Source: Planctomycetota bacterium
GTDB lineage: Bacteria > Planctomycetota > Planctomycetia > Pirellulales > Pirellulaceae
Direction: 5' to 3'
Assembly: GCA_026692845.1 (NCBI GenBank)
Contig: JAPLNM010000047.1
Span: 62,001 to 126,000, forward strand
Length of the DNA stretch: 64,000 nt
Both the position numbers and the translations under genes were made by a program. This document shows positions 54,951 to 64,000 of the stretch, piece after piece (the first letter of the stretch is position 1; the number at the start of each line of letters is the position of its first letter). The notes below the pieces were generated by a model that had not been told where the DNA came from, searched no databases, and worked only from the letters and a program-made list of their open reading frames with translations.

Positions 54951-56257
54951 GCCCTTGCCACGCATTGCTTCATGCAACTTATCCAAACAAACGGGGCTAT
55001 GAACCCAAACAAAGATAACGACAAAGCACTGGAAATCAGAACCCCAGATATGCCGATTCCCTCGATCCCACATAACCAGATCGCAAGTGGGATGTTCATC
55101 AACGATGCAAATATCGAGCAAACTACCTGTTCTCGCGTGCGTCCGATCCCATTGAGCAAACTCGCGTAAGCAGCACCCCAAATGACAACCCACGTATAAC
55201 CCACCATGGACCAACGGACCATGGGAGACAAAGTGATACTCCTATCGATCCAAAAATGGATCAACGGATTCATCGCAAACCCGATCGCAATCGAAACGAC
55301 TCCGAAGGGTATCATCAAACCTGTGACGATCCGCCAAAGCCGAAGCATCAACGGCCGATCTTGATTCGCCCATGCTGCTCCAGACAACGCCCAAATCGGT
55401 CCAATGCACAACGCAAAGCCAGTCGTCGCCAAAGCAGAAAGCCGCAATACCACATCATACTCGGCAACCATCGCTGGCCCGAGTATCCTCAAGACAATCA
55501 GCCGATCCGTCATGAAAATCACCATGTAAGTGATCTCGATGAACAAAAACGATAGGCCGATACGCGCTACGTCCAGAAAAATACCCCAAGTAGCCTCCGA
55601 CCGCCGAGGAACTAGGTCCGGTAAACAACGAATCAAGTAACTCGCTTGAACCGTATAACCCAACGCAAACAATAAAAAATTCGTGCTAGCCAAGCGAGGT
55701 AAACTCACTGCATGAGCATTCCATTGAGCTATCAGCAGATAAAGAAACAACCCAATCGAAGCCAAAAAACTCACCAAGGCCGTCGCTGAATTCCAATGCT
55801 TGGCATACAAAATCGCATTCATCACCCCAGACAACTGAGTCAAAGCGAACGTCAGAAAACAAAACAACAGACTCCAAGCGATCGTTCGATCGGAACTTGA
55901 ACTCCTAAGCCAACTTGCCAGCGGAAAATCCATAAGGAAAAGCAAAACGACCAAAACAAAAGCAACCAGTCCCCACAAGACCACTTGACCAAACAGCGTG
56001 GAGGATAAATACCGCCTCGCGAGCCGATGATCACCGACCCCTAACGACTCAATCAACTTGTTGCGAAGCCCCTTTCCAATCCCCAATTCCAAAACCGCGA
56101 TCCATATCACCAACGATTGAAGCACCACCCAGACCCCATACTCACCCTTGCCCAGAGCCTTCATCAAAAGCGGCAACATTGCAAACTGCAACAGAAACGT
56201 GCTGAGTTTGAGCACGGTCGATAAACCAACATTTCTTACGAAAACATCCCGCAACAT
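54947..56257 (-). CDS. wzx: Wzx-type polysaccharide flippase
   Basis: This 436-residue protein has 12 membrane helices. The start VFVRNVGLSTVLKLSTFLLQF and ALGKGEYGVWVVLQSLVIWI resemble RfbX/Wzx flippases of the MATE-like superfamily, which move lipid-linked repeat units across the inner membrane. The ATG at 56257 is preferred to a TTG at 56263. It is the first gene of the long overlapping minus-strand set, so the operon promoter should be upstream of it, in 56258-56490. Confidence 0.85.
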   Translation of the reverse strand: MLRDVFVRNVGLSTVLKLSTFLLQFAMLPLLMKALGKGEYGVWVVLQSLVIWIAVLELGIGKGLRNKLIESLGVGDHRLARRYLSSTLFGQVVLWGLVAFVLVVLLFLMDFPLASWLRSSSSDRTIAWSLLFCFLTFALTQLSGVMNAILYAKHWNSATALVSFLASIGLFLYLLIAQWNAHAVSLPRLASTNFLLFALGYTVQASYLIRCLPDLVPRRSEATWGIFLDVARIGLSFLFIEITYMVIFMTDRLIVLRILGPAMVAEYDVVLRLSALATTGFALCIGPIWALSGAAWANQDRPLMLRLWRIVTGLMIPFGVVSIAIGFAMNPLIHFWIDRSITLSPMVRWSMVGYTWVVIWGAAYASLLNGIGRTREQVVCSIFASLMNIPLAIWLCGIEGIGISGVLISSALSLSLFGFIAPFVWISCMKQCVARA

Positions 56258-56311
56258 GGCCAAATACCTACAAAACCTAAACCACCCTAAACAAAAACAT
56301 TAGGAGGTCTG

Positions 56312-56380
56312 ATGCATAGCTTCGCTTCGGTCGGTGGCACCAAAACCATCGATTTTTCTAATTCCATCCAGGGCGTCTAG
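56312..56380 (+). CDS. Possible 22-residue small ORF
   Basis: A TAGGAGGT ribosome site stands four bases before an ATG that opens a 22-codon frame (MHSFASVGGTKTIDFSNSIQ, then GV) and ends in TAG at 56378-56380. It is on the plus strand between two minus-strand genes, where no coding would be expected, and upstream of wzx. No homology is known. It could be a leader peptide on a divergent transcript or chance. Confidence 0.2.
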   Translation: MHSFASVGGTKTIDFSNSIQGV

Positions 56381-56490
56381 ATCCCAATACCACTTTAGGT
56401 CACCCTTTAATTCGGTAAAGCAAACCCAAACAGTTTTGCCAGATCATGCAAAATATCCTCTCAGACTGGAAAACTGCCAAGTTAGCCTCG

Positions 56491-58008
56491 CTAAGCGAGC
56501 AACTCGGTCAGAACATGCCCGTGAACGTCGGTCAAACGCCGGTCAATCCCATTGTGTCGCACCGTGAGCTTCGTATGGTCGATTCCTAGCAGATGCAGAA
56601 TCGTCGCATGGATGTCATAGACCTGCGTCGGATTTTCCCGGTCCAAAGGTTTGTACCCGAACGCATCGCTTGGACCGTAGCTGACCCCGCCTCGGATCCC
56701 TCCCCCGCATAGCCAGTTCGTGAAGCAATAAGGGTTATGGTCCCTTCCGCGTCCCCCCTGGGAACTGGGCATCCGCCCAAACTCCGTGGTCCATAAAATC
56801 AGCGTGTCCTCGAGCATCCCTCGTTGTTTAAGGTCCTGAATCAACGCTGCTGCTCCCTTGGCCATCCCGGTCGAGAGCGGTCCGTGATCGCGCTGGATAT
56901 CCTCGTGCGAATCCCAATTCCGCCTCGGAAATCCATTGTCATTGCCCGACCAAATCTGGATGAATCGCACTCCTCGCTCGAGCATCCTTCGGGCCGCTAG
57001 ACACTTGCGTGAAAAATGAACCGTCTCCTCCTGGGGATTGATCTCTTTGTCAAACGTTGCTGGAATCTGGTCGAGTCCGTACAACTTTAGGATATGCTCG
57101 GGCTCCTGAGAAAAATCCAGCGATTCAGGGGCCGCCATCTGCATGCGTGCCGCCAATTCGTAGCTGCGAATGCGGGATTCGAGCCGCAGGTCGCCCAATC
57201 GATCCTGAGCGTGTCGCGCATTGAGCTCGGCCAGCAAAGACTGACCGGCCGCCTCACTCTTGCCTGTGATGTAGGTACCGGACTTGTGCGGACGCAAATC
57301 CGCAATCGGATTCTCCGAACCGGGATAAATCACCGTACCACTGTGTTGCGCTGGTAGAAACGCCGAATCCCAATTCTTCGTGCCGTTGCTTGCTAGCCCT
57401 CGATGGTCTGGAAAAACCACAAAGGTCGGCAGATTATCATTCATACTCCCAAGGCCGTAGCTGACCCAGGCTCCCATGCCCGGGAAACCTGGCAATTGAA
57501 AACCAGTCGCATGCAACAAAGTGGCTTGGCTATGGACTCCGGTTTTGCCGACGACGTTATGAACAAAAGCTAGCTCATCTGCCACTTTGCCCAACTCGGA
57601 CACCGGTTCGGAAAGCAATCTGCCACTCTGCCCGTAGCGCTTGAAGTCCCATACCGGCTTGAGCCACGGTCCTAATCCATTTTGAAACGCTTCGACCGGC
57701 TCGCCAAAGTCACTCTCCTGCCCGTGCCGTTTGACCAACTCTTCCTTGAAATCAAACAAATCCAGATGGCTCGCCGCACCGGCCATGAATAACTGAACTA
57801 CCCGTTTGGCCTTCGCCGGATGATGCAACGTGTTCAAACTCCCTGCGACCCCAAGACCGGTCCCTGTCGACGGACCGCCTAGTACCGAGGACCCTCCCAT
57901 ATCGCGATCGAGCATCGTGCCGAGAACCAATCCGCCGAACCCCTGGCCCAGCGATTCAATCCACCCGCGCCGTGAAACGCATCGGTTTTCCATCGGATCT
58001 ATTTGCAT
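56491..58008 (-). CDS. DUF1501 protein with Tat-type signal
   Basis: A 505-residue protein of the planctomycete DUF1501 family (sulfatase-like fold). The leader CVSRRGWIESLGQGFGGLVL is Tat-like. AKAKRVVQLFMAGAASHLDLF is the conserved start, with FDFKEELVKRHGQESDF, ATGFQLPGFPGMGAWVSYGLG, WDSHEDIQRDHGPLSTGMAK and TTEFGRMPSSQGGRGRDHNP (metal His/Asp region). ATG 58008 has GGGGGA. These proteins usually sit beside PSCyt/DUF1553 genes, as here; activity is unknown. Confidence 0.9.
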   Translation of the reverse strand: MQIDPMENRCVSRRGWIESLGQGFGGLVLGTMLDRDMGGSSVLGGPSTGTGLGVAGSLNTLHHPAKAKRVVQLFMAGAASHLDLFDFKEELVKRHGQESDFGEPVEAFQNGLGPWLKPVWDFKRYGQSGRLLSEPVSELGKVADELAFVHNVVGKTGVHSQATLLHATGFQLPGFPGMGAWVSYGLGSMNDNLPTFVVFPDHRGLASNGTKNWDSAFLPAQHSGTVIYPGSENPIADLRPHKSGTYITGKSEAAGQSLLAELNARHAQDRLGDLRLESRIRSYELAARMQMAAPESLDFSQEPEHILKLYGLDQIPATFDKEINPQEETVHFSRKCLAARRMLERGVRFIQIWSGNDNGFPRRNWDSHEDIQRDHGPLSTGMAKGAAALIQDLKQRGMLEDTLILWTTEFGRMPSSQGGRGRDHNPYCFTNWLCGGGIRGGVSYGPSDAFGYKPLDRENPTQVYDIHATILHLLGIDHTKLTVRHNGIDRRLTDVHGHVLTELLA

Positions 58009-58067
58009 CTGTCTATCCCCCAAAAAATCCCTGGAATCTGCTTGCTTGAAGACGGATCGATCGCAAC

Positions 58068-61000
58068 TCAATCCACAAAGGAAAACTCATTGAGATTGAA
58101 GACCAAACGGCATGCGTTCGCTAAGCCATGCTCGGCGATGTATGGCTCGAAAGCAGATAGCTCGGCATCCGTTGGCTTTCTGCCAAACGCCAATAGAAAC
58201 ATCCGCTCGATCTGCTTGCCCCGATCTGTTTGCTGAATCTCAACCCGATTCGCGAAATGCCTTGCCATACTCACCATGAAACCATTGTTGAGCAGCGCCA
58301 AGGCCTGCAGCGGACTGAGCGATTCATTGCGTTTGTCCACCCGCATCGATGGATCTGCGCAGTCCAAGGTCGCCATGAATGGCTGCGGTTGCGAACGAAC
58401 TAAAAACCGATACACACTCCTGCGATGGGATTTCAAATCGTCGGGATCATGCAAATGGTATTCGTAATGCGGCGAATGCTCAGGCTGCTCAATGACGAAA
58501 TCCTGGAAACTCGGACCACCCATCGTTAAATCCAACTTGCCGGCAACCTGCAAAACCATATCACGAAGCGCCTCGGCCTCCAATCGACGTCGATTCGACC
58601 GCCACAAGTACCGGTTGTCGCTATCCACCGATTCGGCTCCCAATGCTTGCGCCTCGTTTGTGACGCTTGATACTTGCTGATAGGTGTGACTCGTCACAAT
58701 CAACCGATGAAGCCCCTTGAGCGATTGCCCCTGATCGCGAAACTCAACAGCTAGCCAGTCGAGCAACTCTCGATGGGTCGGCTCGGAACCCATTCGTCCT
58801 AGATCATTCGCCGTCTCGACAATACCTCGCCCGAAATGATACTGCCAAACCCGATTGACAATGCTGCGCCACGTCAGCGGATTGCGGTCGTCAGAAATCC
58901 AATGCGCCAAAGCCGCACGCCGATCTGATTCGCTGTGGTCATCGGGTAAGTCGAACCAACTTTTAAGCTCGACAAAGCAATCCAGTGCGCCGCTTTGGAC
59001 CTGATCCTTGGGCTGGGTCACACTTCCTCGATCCAACACATAGATCGGTCGTGGCTTGCCCCCACTGCCCCCCGTACCGACAAACGCTCCACTCCCAATA
59101 TGCACCACTCCCGCATAGACCACTTGCTGCGGTGGCAAACCTGACTTCGCCCCCTGGACCTTGCTTATCAGGCCGGCCAATTCTTCCTTTCGTATCTTCG
59201 TCTCGTTCCCGAGTATCCCATCGACCATTGCAGAACGCTGGGCCTGCAAGTTCTTCAAATCGGTATCAGCCAACTTAGAACGGCCATAATAGTATCCATC
59301 CACGATATTTTTTCGTTGCCATCGCGGGCCCGCTTCGATCGAGTCCAAAGCCGTAACACTGCAGCCCGACGCGAGGTTCTTACCTTCCCTAGAAAGAACC
59401 GAAATCTCGCCTAATGCAAAGATAAAATCAGTGGGCATCCTCCGAGCAAGTTTGGTTGCTGTTATCCGTACATAACGCCCCTTGGTCGAGGATCCGGCTG
59501 GGGATTCGCTCTCAAATCGCTGTGGGACTACCCCTGGGTTTGAAAAATCTCGCTCCGTACGATCGACCCATCGGACCACCCCGGCACGGAATTCCGGATC
59601 GTCGCTGACCTCGACCAAGAACCGAACGGGAAATCCAAAACCTGCTCCAATCCCGTTGAACGTGTCATGGCAACCGACGAACTCCAAGGCAACAAAGCTT
59701 TGAGAATCTCCTAGGTCGACTTGCACCCACTTGGGGACATCGTCTCGTGTCTCGATCTGGCTGTGGTACCCAAACTCGGGCAGCTCGTTACCTCCTAAAG
59801 TCTTGGTCGTTTCGGCAATGAGACGATCCAGATCCGAAAGCGGCTTGCCTCCTCGCTCGATGATCTGCTCGTCGATCTGCTTGATCTCCGTCGCAAGCAA
59901 TGCGATCTGCTTGTCCAATTCCAATCGCTTTGCGGCAACCTCCGGATCGCGGTCGTAAACTCGATCGGCTCGATCCAATGCAGCAAAAACGGCTTGCAGA
60001 CGATAGTAATCCTGCTGCGATATCGGATCGAATTTGTGGTTGTGGCACTGGGCACAGCCAACGGTCAAACTGTTGAAGCTCCCCATCACGGTCGCAATCA
60101 TATCATCGCGATCCAGGTGCCGAGCCACTTTGCCGTCGATCTTCGTCTCGGGCACCTCGGCATGTCCGATGAAATCCCATGGCCCAGCTGAAATCATTCC
60201 GAGGGCCTCGATGCCGTCGGAGGTCCCCGGATACAGCACGTCTCCTGCAATCTGCTCCTGGATGAACCTTCGATATGGCTTATCGGAATTCAATGCGCTG
60301 ATGACATAATCCCTATATGGCCACGCATTGGGACGCTGTTTGTCTTTGTCATACCCATGGGTCTCACCAAAGTGAACCACATCGAGCCAATGCCTCGCCC
60401 AACGTTCCCCGTAACGCGGTGAGTCCAACAACCGATCGACCACCCTTCGGTAAGCTTCTTCATCACTTGCAGGATCCTGAACAAATTCCGAAATTTGCTC
60501 TGGACTCGGCAATAGGCCGATCAAGTCCAAGTAAAGTCTTCGCAACAACGTATGCCGGTCTGCCCTCGGGGATTGAGGAAGCCCTTTTTCCTGCAAGCGA
60601 GAAACCACAAACGCATCGATCGCATTGGCGACAACGTACCCTTCTTGGTTTACCTCCGGAACCGCAGGGCGTTCCAAAGGCTTCAGCGACCACCAATCCG
60701 TATCGGGTACGTGACGATCCTCCAACTTCTTCCCTTCAGGCCACTTCGCCCCGGCTTGAACCCATGCCCCCAGGGCCTCCACCTCCGCTTGAGTAAGCGG
60801 CTTTCCCCCCTTGGGCATCTGCGGATCCGTGCCACTGACATACTCCAACAAAACGCTCTTCTCGGGATGCCCAACGTCGAGCGATGGGCCGCTTTCACCT
60901 CCATGAAGCATCGCACCGAGTGTCTCTAAACCTAGACCACCCTTGGGCTTGCTCCCCGCATGACAACTCACACACCTACGCTCGAGCACCTCGGAAACCA

Positions 61001-61100
61001 CTCCAAAGGAATCCTCCTGAGAGTGCCCTACACAGGCCAACGCACCTATGAAAAACGTTGAAACCATTCCAGCGATGTGTTGATTGGAGTTGCGCATCAT
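58068..61100 (-). CDS. PSCyt1-DUF1549-DUF1553 planctomycete cytochrome protein
   Basis: A 1010-residue secreted protein. A signal peptide (GMVSTFFIGALACVGHS) is followed by a heme c site CVSCHAGSKP in the PSCyt1 domain (about 40-110). Next is the DUF1549 domain (about 165-390) with a second site, VGCAQCHNHKFDPISQQDYY. A carbohydrate-binding-like segment (discoidin-type, about 440-590) comes next, and DUF1553 fills the last 300 residues (WRSIVNRVWQYHFGRGIVET). ATG 61100 is used. It is paired with the DUF1501 gene 59 bases downstream. The role is probably redox-linked attack on a polymer, but no substrate is known. Confidence 0.9.
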   Translation of the reverse strand: MMRNSNQHIAGMVSTFFIGALACVGHSQEDSFGVVSEVLERRCVSCHAGSKPKGGLGLETLGAMLHGGESGPSLDVGHPEKSVLLEYVSGTDPQMPKGGKPLTQAEVEALGAWVQAGAKWPEGKKLEDRHVPDTDWWSLKPLERPAVPEVNQEGYVVANAIDAFVVSRLQEKGLPQSPRADRHTLLRRLYLDLIGLLPSPEQISEFVQDPASDEEAYRRVVDRLLDSPRYGERWARHWLDVVHFGETHGYDKDKQRPNAWPYRDYVISALNSDKPYRRFIQEQIAGDVLYPGTSDGIEALGMISAGPWDFIGHAEVPETKIDGKVARHLDRDDMIATVMGSFNSLTVGCAQCHNHKFDPISQQDYYRLQAVFAALDRADRVYDRDPEVAAKRLELDKQIALLATEIKQIDEQIIERGGKPLSDLDRLIAETTKTLGGNELPEFGYHSQIETRDDVPKWVQVDLGDSQSFVALEFVGCHDTFNGIGAGFGFPVRFLVEVSDDPEFRAGVVRWVDRTERDFSNPGVVPQRFESESPAGSSTKGRYVRITATKLARRMPTDFIFALGEISVLSREGKNLASGCSVTALDSIEAGPRWQRKNIVDGYYYGRSKLADTDLKNLQAQRSAMVDGILGNETKIRKEELAGLISKVQGAKSGLPPQQVVYAGVVHIGSGAFVGTGGSGGKPRPIYVLDRGSVTQPKDQVQSGALDCFVELKSWFDLPDDHSESDRRAALAHWISDDRNPLTWRSIVNRVWQYHFGRGIVETANDLGRMGSEPTHRELLDWLAVEFRDQGQSLKGLHRLIVTSHTYQQVSSVTNEAQALGAESVDSDNRYLWRSNRRRLEAEALRDMVLQVAGKLDLTMGGPSFQDFVIEQPEHSPHYEYHLHDPDDLKSHRRSVYRFLVRSQPQPFMATLDCADPSMRVDKRNESLSPLQALALLNNGFMVSMARHFANRVEIQQTDRGKQIERMFLLAFGRKPTDAELSAFEPYIAEHGLANACRLVFNLNEFSFVD

Positions 61101-61223
61101 TCCCTAAGCCCGCCTCAGAACAGCAAGGTCATCAATAACACCCTCATAGCAGCGACTGCTGCCTGAGCTGAATCGGTATTTTACTCGGTTTGTGCCCCTA
61201 GGAGCACCGCAAGAGGCGAGCCA

Positions 61224-62156
61224 CTAGCTTTTCTTTCGCCCATACACCCGAATCACCATCCCCAATCGACTCAAGTCGATCGCTTGCAATGCCAGACTGG
61301 TCCCAAAATGGACCAATGGTAGTAACGGCCTGGCAAAACTCGGACAGCGTTTCTCGAAACTCGACTTGGGTAAACGCGACACCCATTCGATCTTCGCAAC
61401 CTCAAATCCATGCTTGCGCAGCAAACAAGAGAGACTTCGAGGACTGAAAAAATTCAAATGGGTTGGTGGACAAACAAACGGATCACGCTCCTGAAGCAAC
61501 TTGCGGGTGATACTTCCATAATTGGGTAGCGCAATCGCTAGGATCCCACCCGGCACGAGAAGCCGATGCGCCTTTTCAATCCACAAATTCACATCCAGCA
61601 CATGCTCGAGGATCTGACTCATTAAGACCACCCCAAGAGAGGATGGTTCGCAGACATACTCCTCGAACGAGGATGCCGTCGGATCCAACCCAGTCATCTG
61701 ATGGGCGATCTGCCGCTCGATAGCAGCCAACTCCAATGCTTGCACCTCAAAACCGGCTCGCTGCGCCTCGTGCGAGAAAAAACCATAGCCACAACCGACA
61801 TCCAAAAATCGATTGCTGATGCGGGCCGAACCACCCGAGCTATTCGCGAGCGATTGAATCGTCCGGACTAGGCATTTCGCATCCACCGTTGAGTTTGGGA
61901 AGCTTTTCTCGCGTTTTTGGACCGATTCGAGCGTCGGCTTGTCCTGGGCAATCTCCGCATCTCCATGCCCGAACGTCGAATAATAATCCATCAAAAAGGC
62001 TAACGAGGGCCGAGGATTCACAAAACAATATCCGCAACTCTGGCATACATCCATGCGATACTGCTGCTCGCCTACCTGCTTGGAACGCCAGGGCTTATAA
62101 GCACAAGAGCATCCAGGACAGCTTGAGTAATAGATTTGGTCTTTTTCCATCGCCAT
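61224..62156 (-). CDS. Zinc-ribbon SAM methyltransferase
   Basis: The 310-residue protein starts with a cysteine-rich ribbon (SSCPGCSCAYKP, VCQSCGYCFVNPRPS), a layout found in methyltransferases that act on nucleotide-linked sugars. The core has FLDVGCGYGFFSHEAQRAGF (motif I), SQILEHVLDVNLWIEKAHRL, LVPGGILAIALPNYGS and PPTHLNFFSPRSL. A C-terminal hydrophobic end follows. It may act in surface sugar modification, given the polysaccharide locus nearby, but this is inferred. ATG 62156 is preferred. Confidence 0.8.
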   Translation of the reverse strand: MAMEKDQIYYSSCPGCSCAYKPWRSKQVGEQQYRMDVCQSCGYCFVNPRPSLAFLMDYYSTFGHGDAEIAQDKPTLESVQKREKSFPNSTVDAKCLVRTIQSLANSSGGSARISNRFLDVGCGYGFFSHEAQRAGFEVQALELAAIERQIAHQMTGLDPTASSFEEYVCEPSSLGVVLMSQILEHVLDVNLWIEKAHRLLVPGGILAIALPNYGSITRKLLQERDPFVCPPTHLNFFSPRSLSCLLRKHGFEVAKIEWVSRLPKSSFEKRCPSFARPLLPLVHFGTSLALQAIDLSRLGMVIRVYGRKKS

Positions 62157-62290
62157 TGCGTCACTTCCCCTTGAACCACTCGTTTGGCCGATCTGTTACC
62201 ATCCGCAGGTCCTTGAATCCTAATTACTAAGCTAGCAAACCTCAACGTTTCAGCGGACTCAAACAGGCCTATCTTTATTTCGTCGCTAAT

Positions 62291-64000
62291 TTAGAGCATC
62301 TTGAGATAAACGATCAGATCAAGGGTCTCTTCCCTGGTCAATACCTGACCATTGACCTTGTCCGGAGAATGCTCTCCTGTGAGCAACTCCTCGAGCGTCG
62401 ATGTCCGACCATCATGCAAAAACTGCACTTTGCGAAACACCCCCTGGAGACTCGGAGTGTTGAAACCTTGGTAAGCATCATTAGACGATCCTAGCCCTAG
62501 ATCGTGGATCTGGTTATCGGTCCATGTCGCTCCGGAATGGCAATCCGAACAAGCTCCTTGCGGACCAAAGAAAATCTCCTTGCCCCGCGCCGCCGACTCG
62601 CGGATCGGCTCGCCGAGGTTTCGATTCGGGTTCGGCGGAGACTGAAGTGTCGACAGGTAAGCCGCAAGATCTTGTGCATCCTCCTGGGTTGGGTCAGGTC
62701 CCGACATCGTAGTTTTCAACGAATGCTCCATCGCATCGATCAATCCCTTTTGCCAACCATGCCAAGTCCACGGCCCGGTTCGATCCAGCGTATAGAGTGG
62801 CAGTACGGTCTTAAAAGTAAACGCAGTACCATCATTGAATGTATCCATGGCCACAGCATTCGAACCTCCGAGATAATGGCATGAGTGGCAACTGTACCAC
62901 TGGTCCAAACTGCGCTTCGCATCGTAAAAGATCGCTTCGCCGCGCCTGGATGCTGACGCTATTTGGCTTCCCCCTAGAAAAATCCGCCCGGCGATTTTTC
63001 GCTCCATCAAATCGATCACTTGGATGGAGTTATCTAAATAATTTGCGACATAAGCGGTCCGATCGTCGGCCGAAACCCTCAACCCCATAGGCCGCCCACC
63101 CAACTCGATCCGATCAAACCTTTCGCGATCCTTGAGCAACTCTGGATCGATATGGTCAGTGCTGCCTCGATCCAAAAACGGAAGACCTCCGATCTGATAG
63201 ATCAACAACTCGTGGGATCCCGATGCAGTTATTAGAACCTTCTGCTCATCGTGGCTTAGCGCCAATCCATGAGGATCCGCAATGGCCTTGCCTGGTGGAT
63301 CCAAGGAAATCGCTTCACGATGCGCCCCGTCGGTAAAACCGATACGCCCAAGACGACTTGCCATCACCCAGCCGAGGCGGATGTTGCGATCATTGACCGG
63401 ATTGCGACGGTAAACCATCCATGGAAAGTAAACCTCGCCGGTCGTTTTGGCCGTCTGCATGTGTCCGATGTTCAGACCTACAAATCGATCGACATGCAGC
63501 AACTTGCCCTCTTGGATCTCTACGATAGAAATGCCGCGGTCACCGCTGGTGCCTATCGCAAGGCGCGTTCCATCATTTGAAACGGCTAAAGAACGAGGCC
63601 AACGACCCACAGGGATTTTTCGAAGTACACGTCGGCTCTGAAAGTCGACCACGGCGATCGCGTCGGCATCGGTAAGACAAACATACACTTCCTCCCCATC
63701 TGCCGATAAGGCTAGACCCGTCGGCTGAAACCCAAGCTCCAGCTCGCCAGCCTGCTGAAGTTTCTCTCCGTCGACTCGCAGCCAATGCAACTTTCCGGCG
63801 TAACTTGAGGTCACCAATAGATGCCGACCATCTGGATGCAGCACGATGGAACTCGGGTACTCGCCGACGCTCATCTCATCCAAAACAATTCGATCGCTGA
63901 GTCTTACGAGAGATACCGAGTTGGACGTTTGGTTGGCTGTTGCAACCCAAGACCCGTCGAGTGCGACCACCAGATCAACCGGAGAACGATCTTGATTCGG
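62291..64000 (-). CDS. YVTN-type beta-propeller with di-heme cytochrome domain (partial)
   Basis: The gene is cut by the window end; its coding frame stays open at 64000. At least 569 residues are present. The first 330 are propeller blades (VVALDGSWVATANQTSNSV, VSNDGTRLAIGTSGDRGI, VSADDRTAYVANYLDNSI). The rest is a cytochrome c peroxidase-like domain with two heme sites, YSCHSCHYLGG and ACSDCHSGATW, and a DGRTSTLEELL segment. It is probably periplasmic electron transfer or peroxide handling. The GTG at 63970 is inside the frame and is not taken as the start. Confidence 0.85.
   Translation of the reverse strand, partial: PNQDRSPVDLVVALDGSWVATANQTSNSVSLVRLSDRIVLDEMSVGEYPSSIVLHPDGRHLLVTSSYAGKLHWLRVDGEKLQQAGELELGFQPTGLALSADGEEVYVCLTDADAIAVVDFQSRRVLRKIPVGRWPRSLAVSNDGTRLAIGTSGDRGISIVEIQEGKLLHVDRFVGLNIGHMQTAKTTGEVYFPWMVYRRNPVNDRNIRLGWVMASRLGRIGFTDGAHREAISLDPPGKAIADPHGLALSHDEQKVLITASGSHELLIYQIGGLPFLDRGSTDHIDPELLKDRERFDRIELGGRPMGLRVSADDRTAYVANYLDNSIQVIDLMERKIAGRIFLGGSQIASASRRGEAIFYDAKRSLDQWYSCHSCHYLGGSNAVAMDTFNDGTAFTFKTVLPLYTLDRTGPWTWHGWQKGLIDAMEHSLKTTMSGPDPTQEDAQDLAAYLSTLQSPPNPNRNLGEPIRESAARGKEIFFGPQGACSDCHSGATWTDNQIHDLGLGSSNDAYQGFNTPSLQGVFRKVQFLHDGRTSTLEELLTGEHSPDKVNGQVLTREETLDLIVYLKML

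Noticed and set aside
56487-56499. CTCGC-TAA-GCGAG hairpin at the end of the DUF1501 gene
   Set aside because: The stem is only five bases, overlaps the stop codon and has no T tract, so it was not called a terminator.
1-64000. Frequent GATC/TCGA-type short palindromes
   Set aside because: They fit the codon preferences for Ile, Asp and Ser in this genome and show no even spacing, so they were not treated as a repeat family.
1-64000. tRNA, rRNA, CRISPR, insertion sequences and prophage
   Set aside because: None were recognised on either strand in the gaps between genes.

Overview
The window looks like a chromosomal segment of a member of the Planctomycetota, most likely a Pirellula/Rhodopirellula-type organism. 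The evidence is the family content: a PSCyt1-DUF1549-DUF1553 cytochrome protein next to a DUF1501 protein, a YVTN-propeller/cytochrome c protein, PEP-CTERM proteins with exosortases, several secreted single-domain proteins, weak use of Shine-Dalgarno sites, and a 1119-residue AsmA-like protein. No rRNA, tRNA, CRISPR array, transposase or phage gene was seen.

Region 1 (1-21 kb) is mostly housekeeping and envelope genes. It opens with the tail of a transglutaminase-like gene coupled to an ArnT-like GT-C glycosyltransferase and the AsmA-like protein. Next come a secreted duplicated-domain protein, a lipoprotein/serine protease pair, a transglutaminase, a methyltransferase, a diguanylate cyclase, uppS and purA, a tiny zinc-ribbon protein, an HTTM-type membrane protein with a partner, a Tat-exported TIM-barrel protein, and a peptide-uptake pair (POT then OPT transporter).

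Region 2 (21-31.5 kb) holds an RlmI-like rRNA methyltransferase, a sulfatase-fold protein lacking its nucleophile, a secreted beta-propeller, a secreted protein with a glycine run, a TIM-barrel isomerase, two overlapping PEP-CTERM genes, a secreted prenyltransferase-repeat protein, queG and a DUF971 gene.

Region 3 (31.6-56.3 kb) is a large surface-polysaccharide and protein-sorting locus. On the plus strand are fcl and two tandem gmd-type genes (GDP-L-fucose branch). On the minus strand, a tightly overlapping set runs from 56.3 kb down to 40.5 kb: Wzx flippase, GT2, Wzy-like polymerase, two GT4, a WcaF-like acetyltransferase, GT2, exosortase with a helical-repeat partner, then rfbF, rfbG, rfbH and a tyvelose-type epimerase (CDP-3,6-dideoxyhexose branch), and GT2. 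A BY-kinase/Wzz protein follows, then a bidirectional-looking terminator, then a second exosortase-like gene with its own helical-repeat partner. Together these would make nucleotide sugars, assemble and polymerise a repeat unit, control chain length, and sort PEP-CTERM proteins. A CDP-paratose synthase, an initiating sugar-phosphate transferase and an outer-membrane Wza-type exporter are absent from the window.

Region 4 (56.3-64 kb) carries the DUF1501 and PSCyt/DUF1553 pair, a zinc-ribbon methyltransferase, and a beta-propeller/di-heme cytochrome protein cut by the window end.

The most unusual features are the two exosortase plus helical-repeat cassettes around one polysaccharide cluster (one exosortase lacks the expected histidine), the incomplete tyvelose pathway, the tandem gmd paralogues and the nucleophile-less sulfatase homologue. 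All functional statements come from reading motifs by eye; no database search was run.
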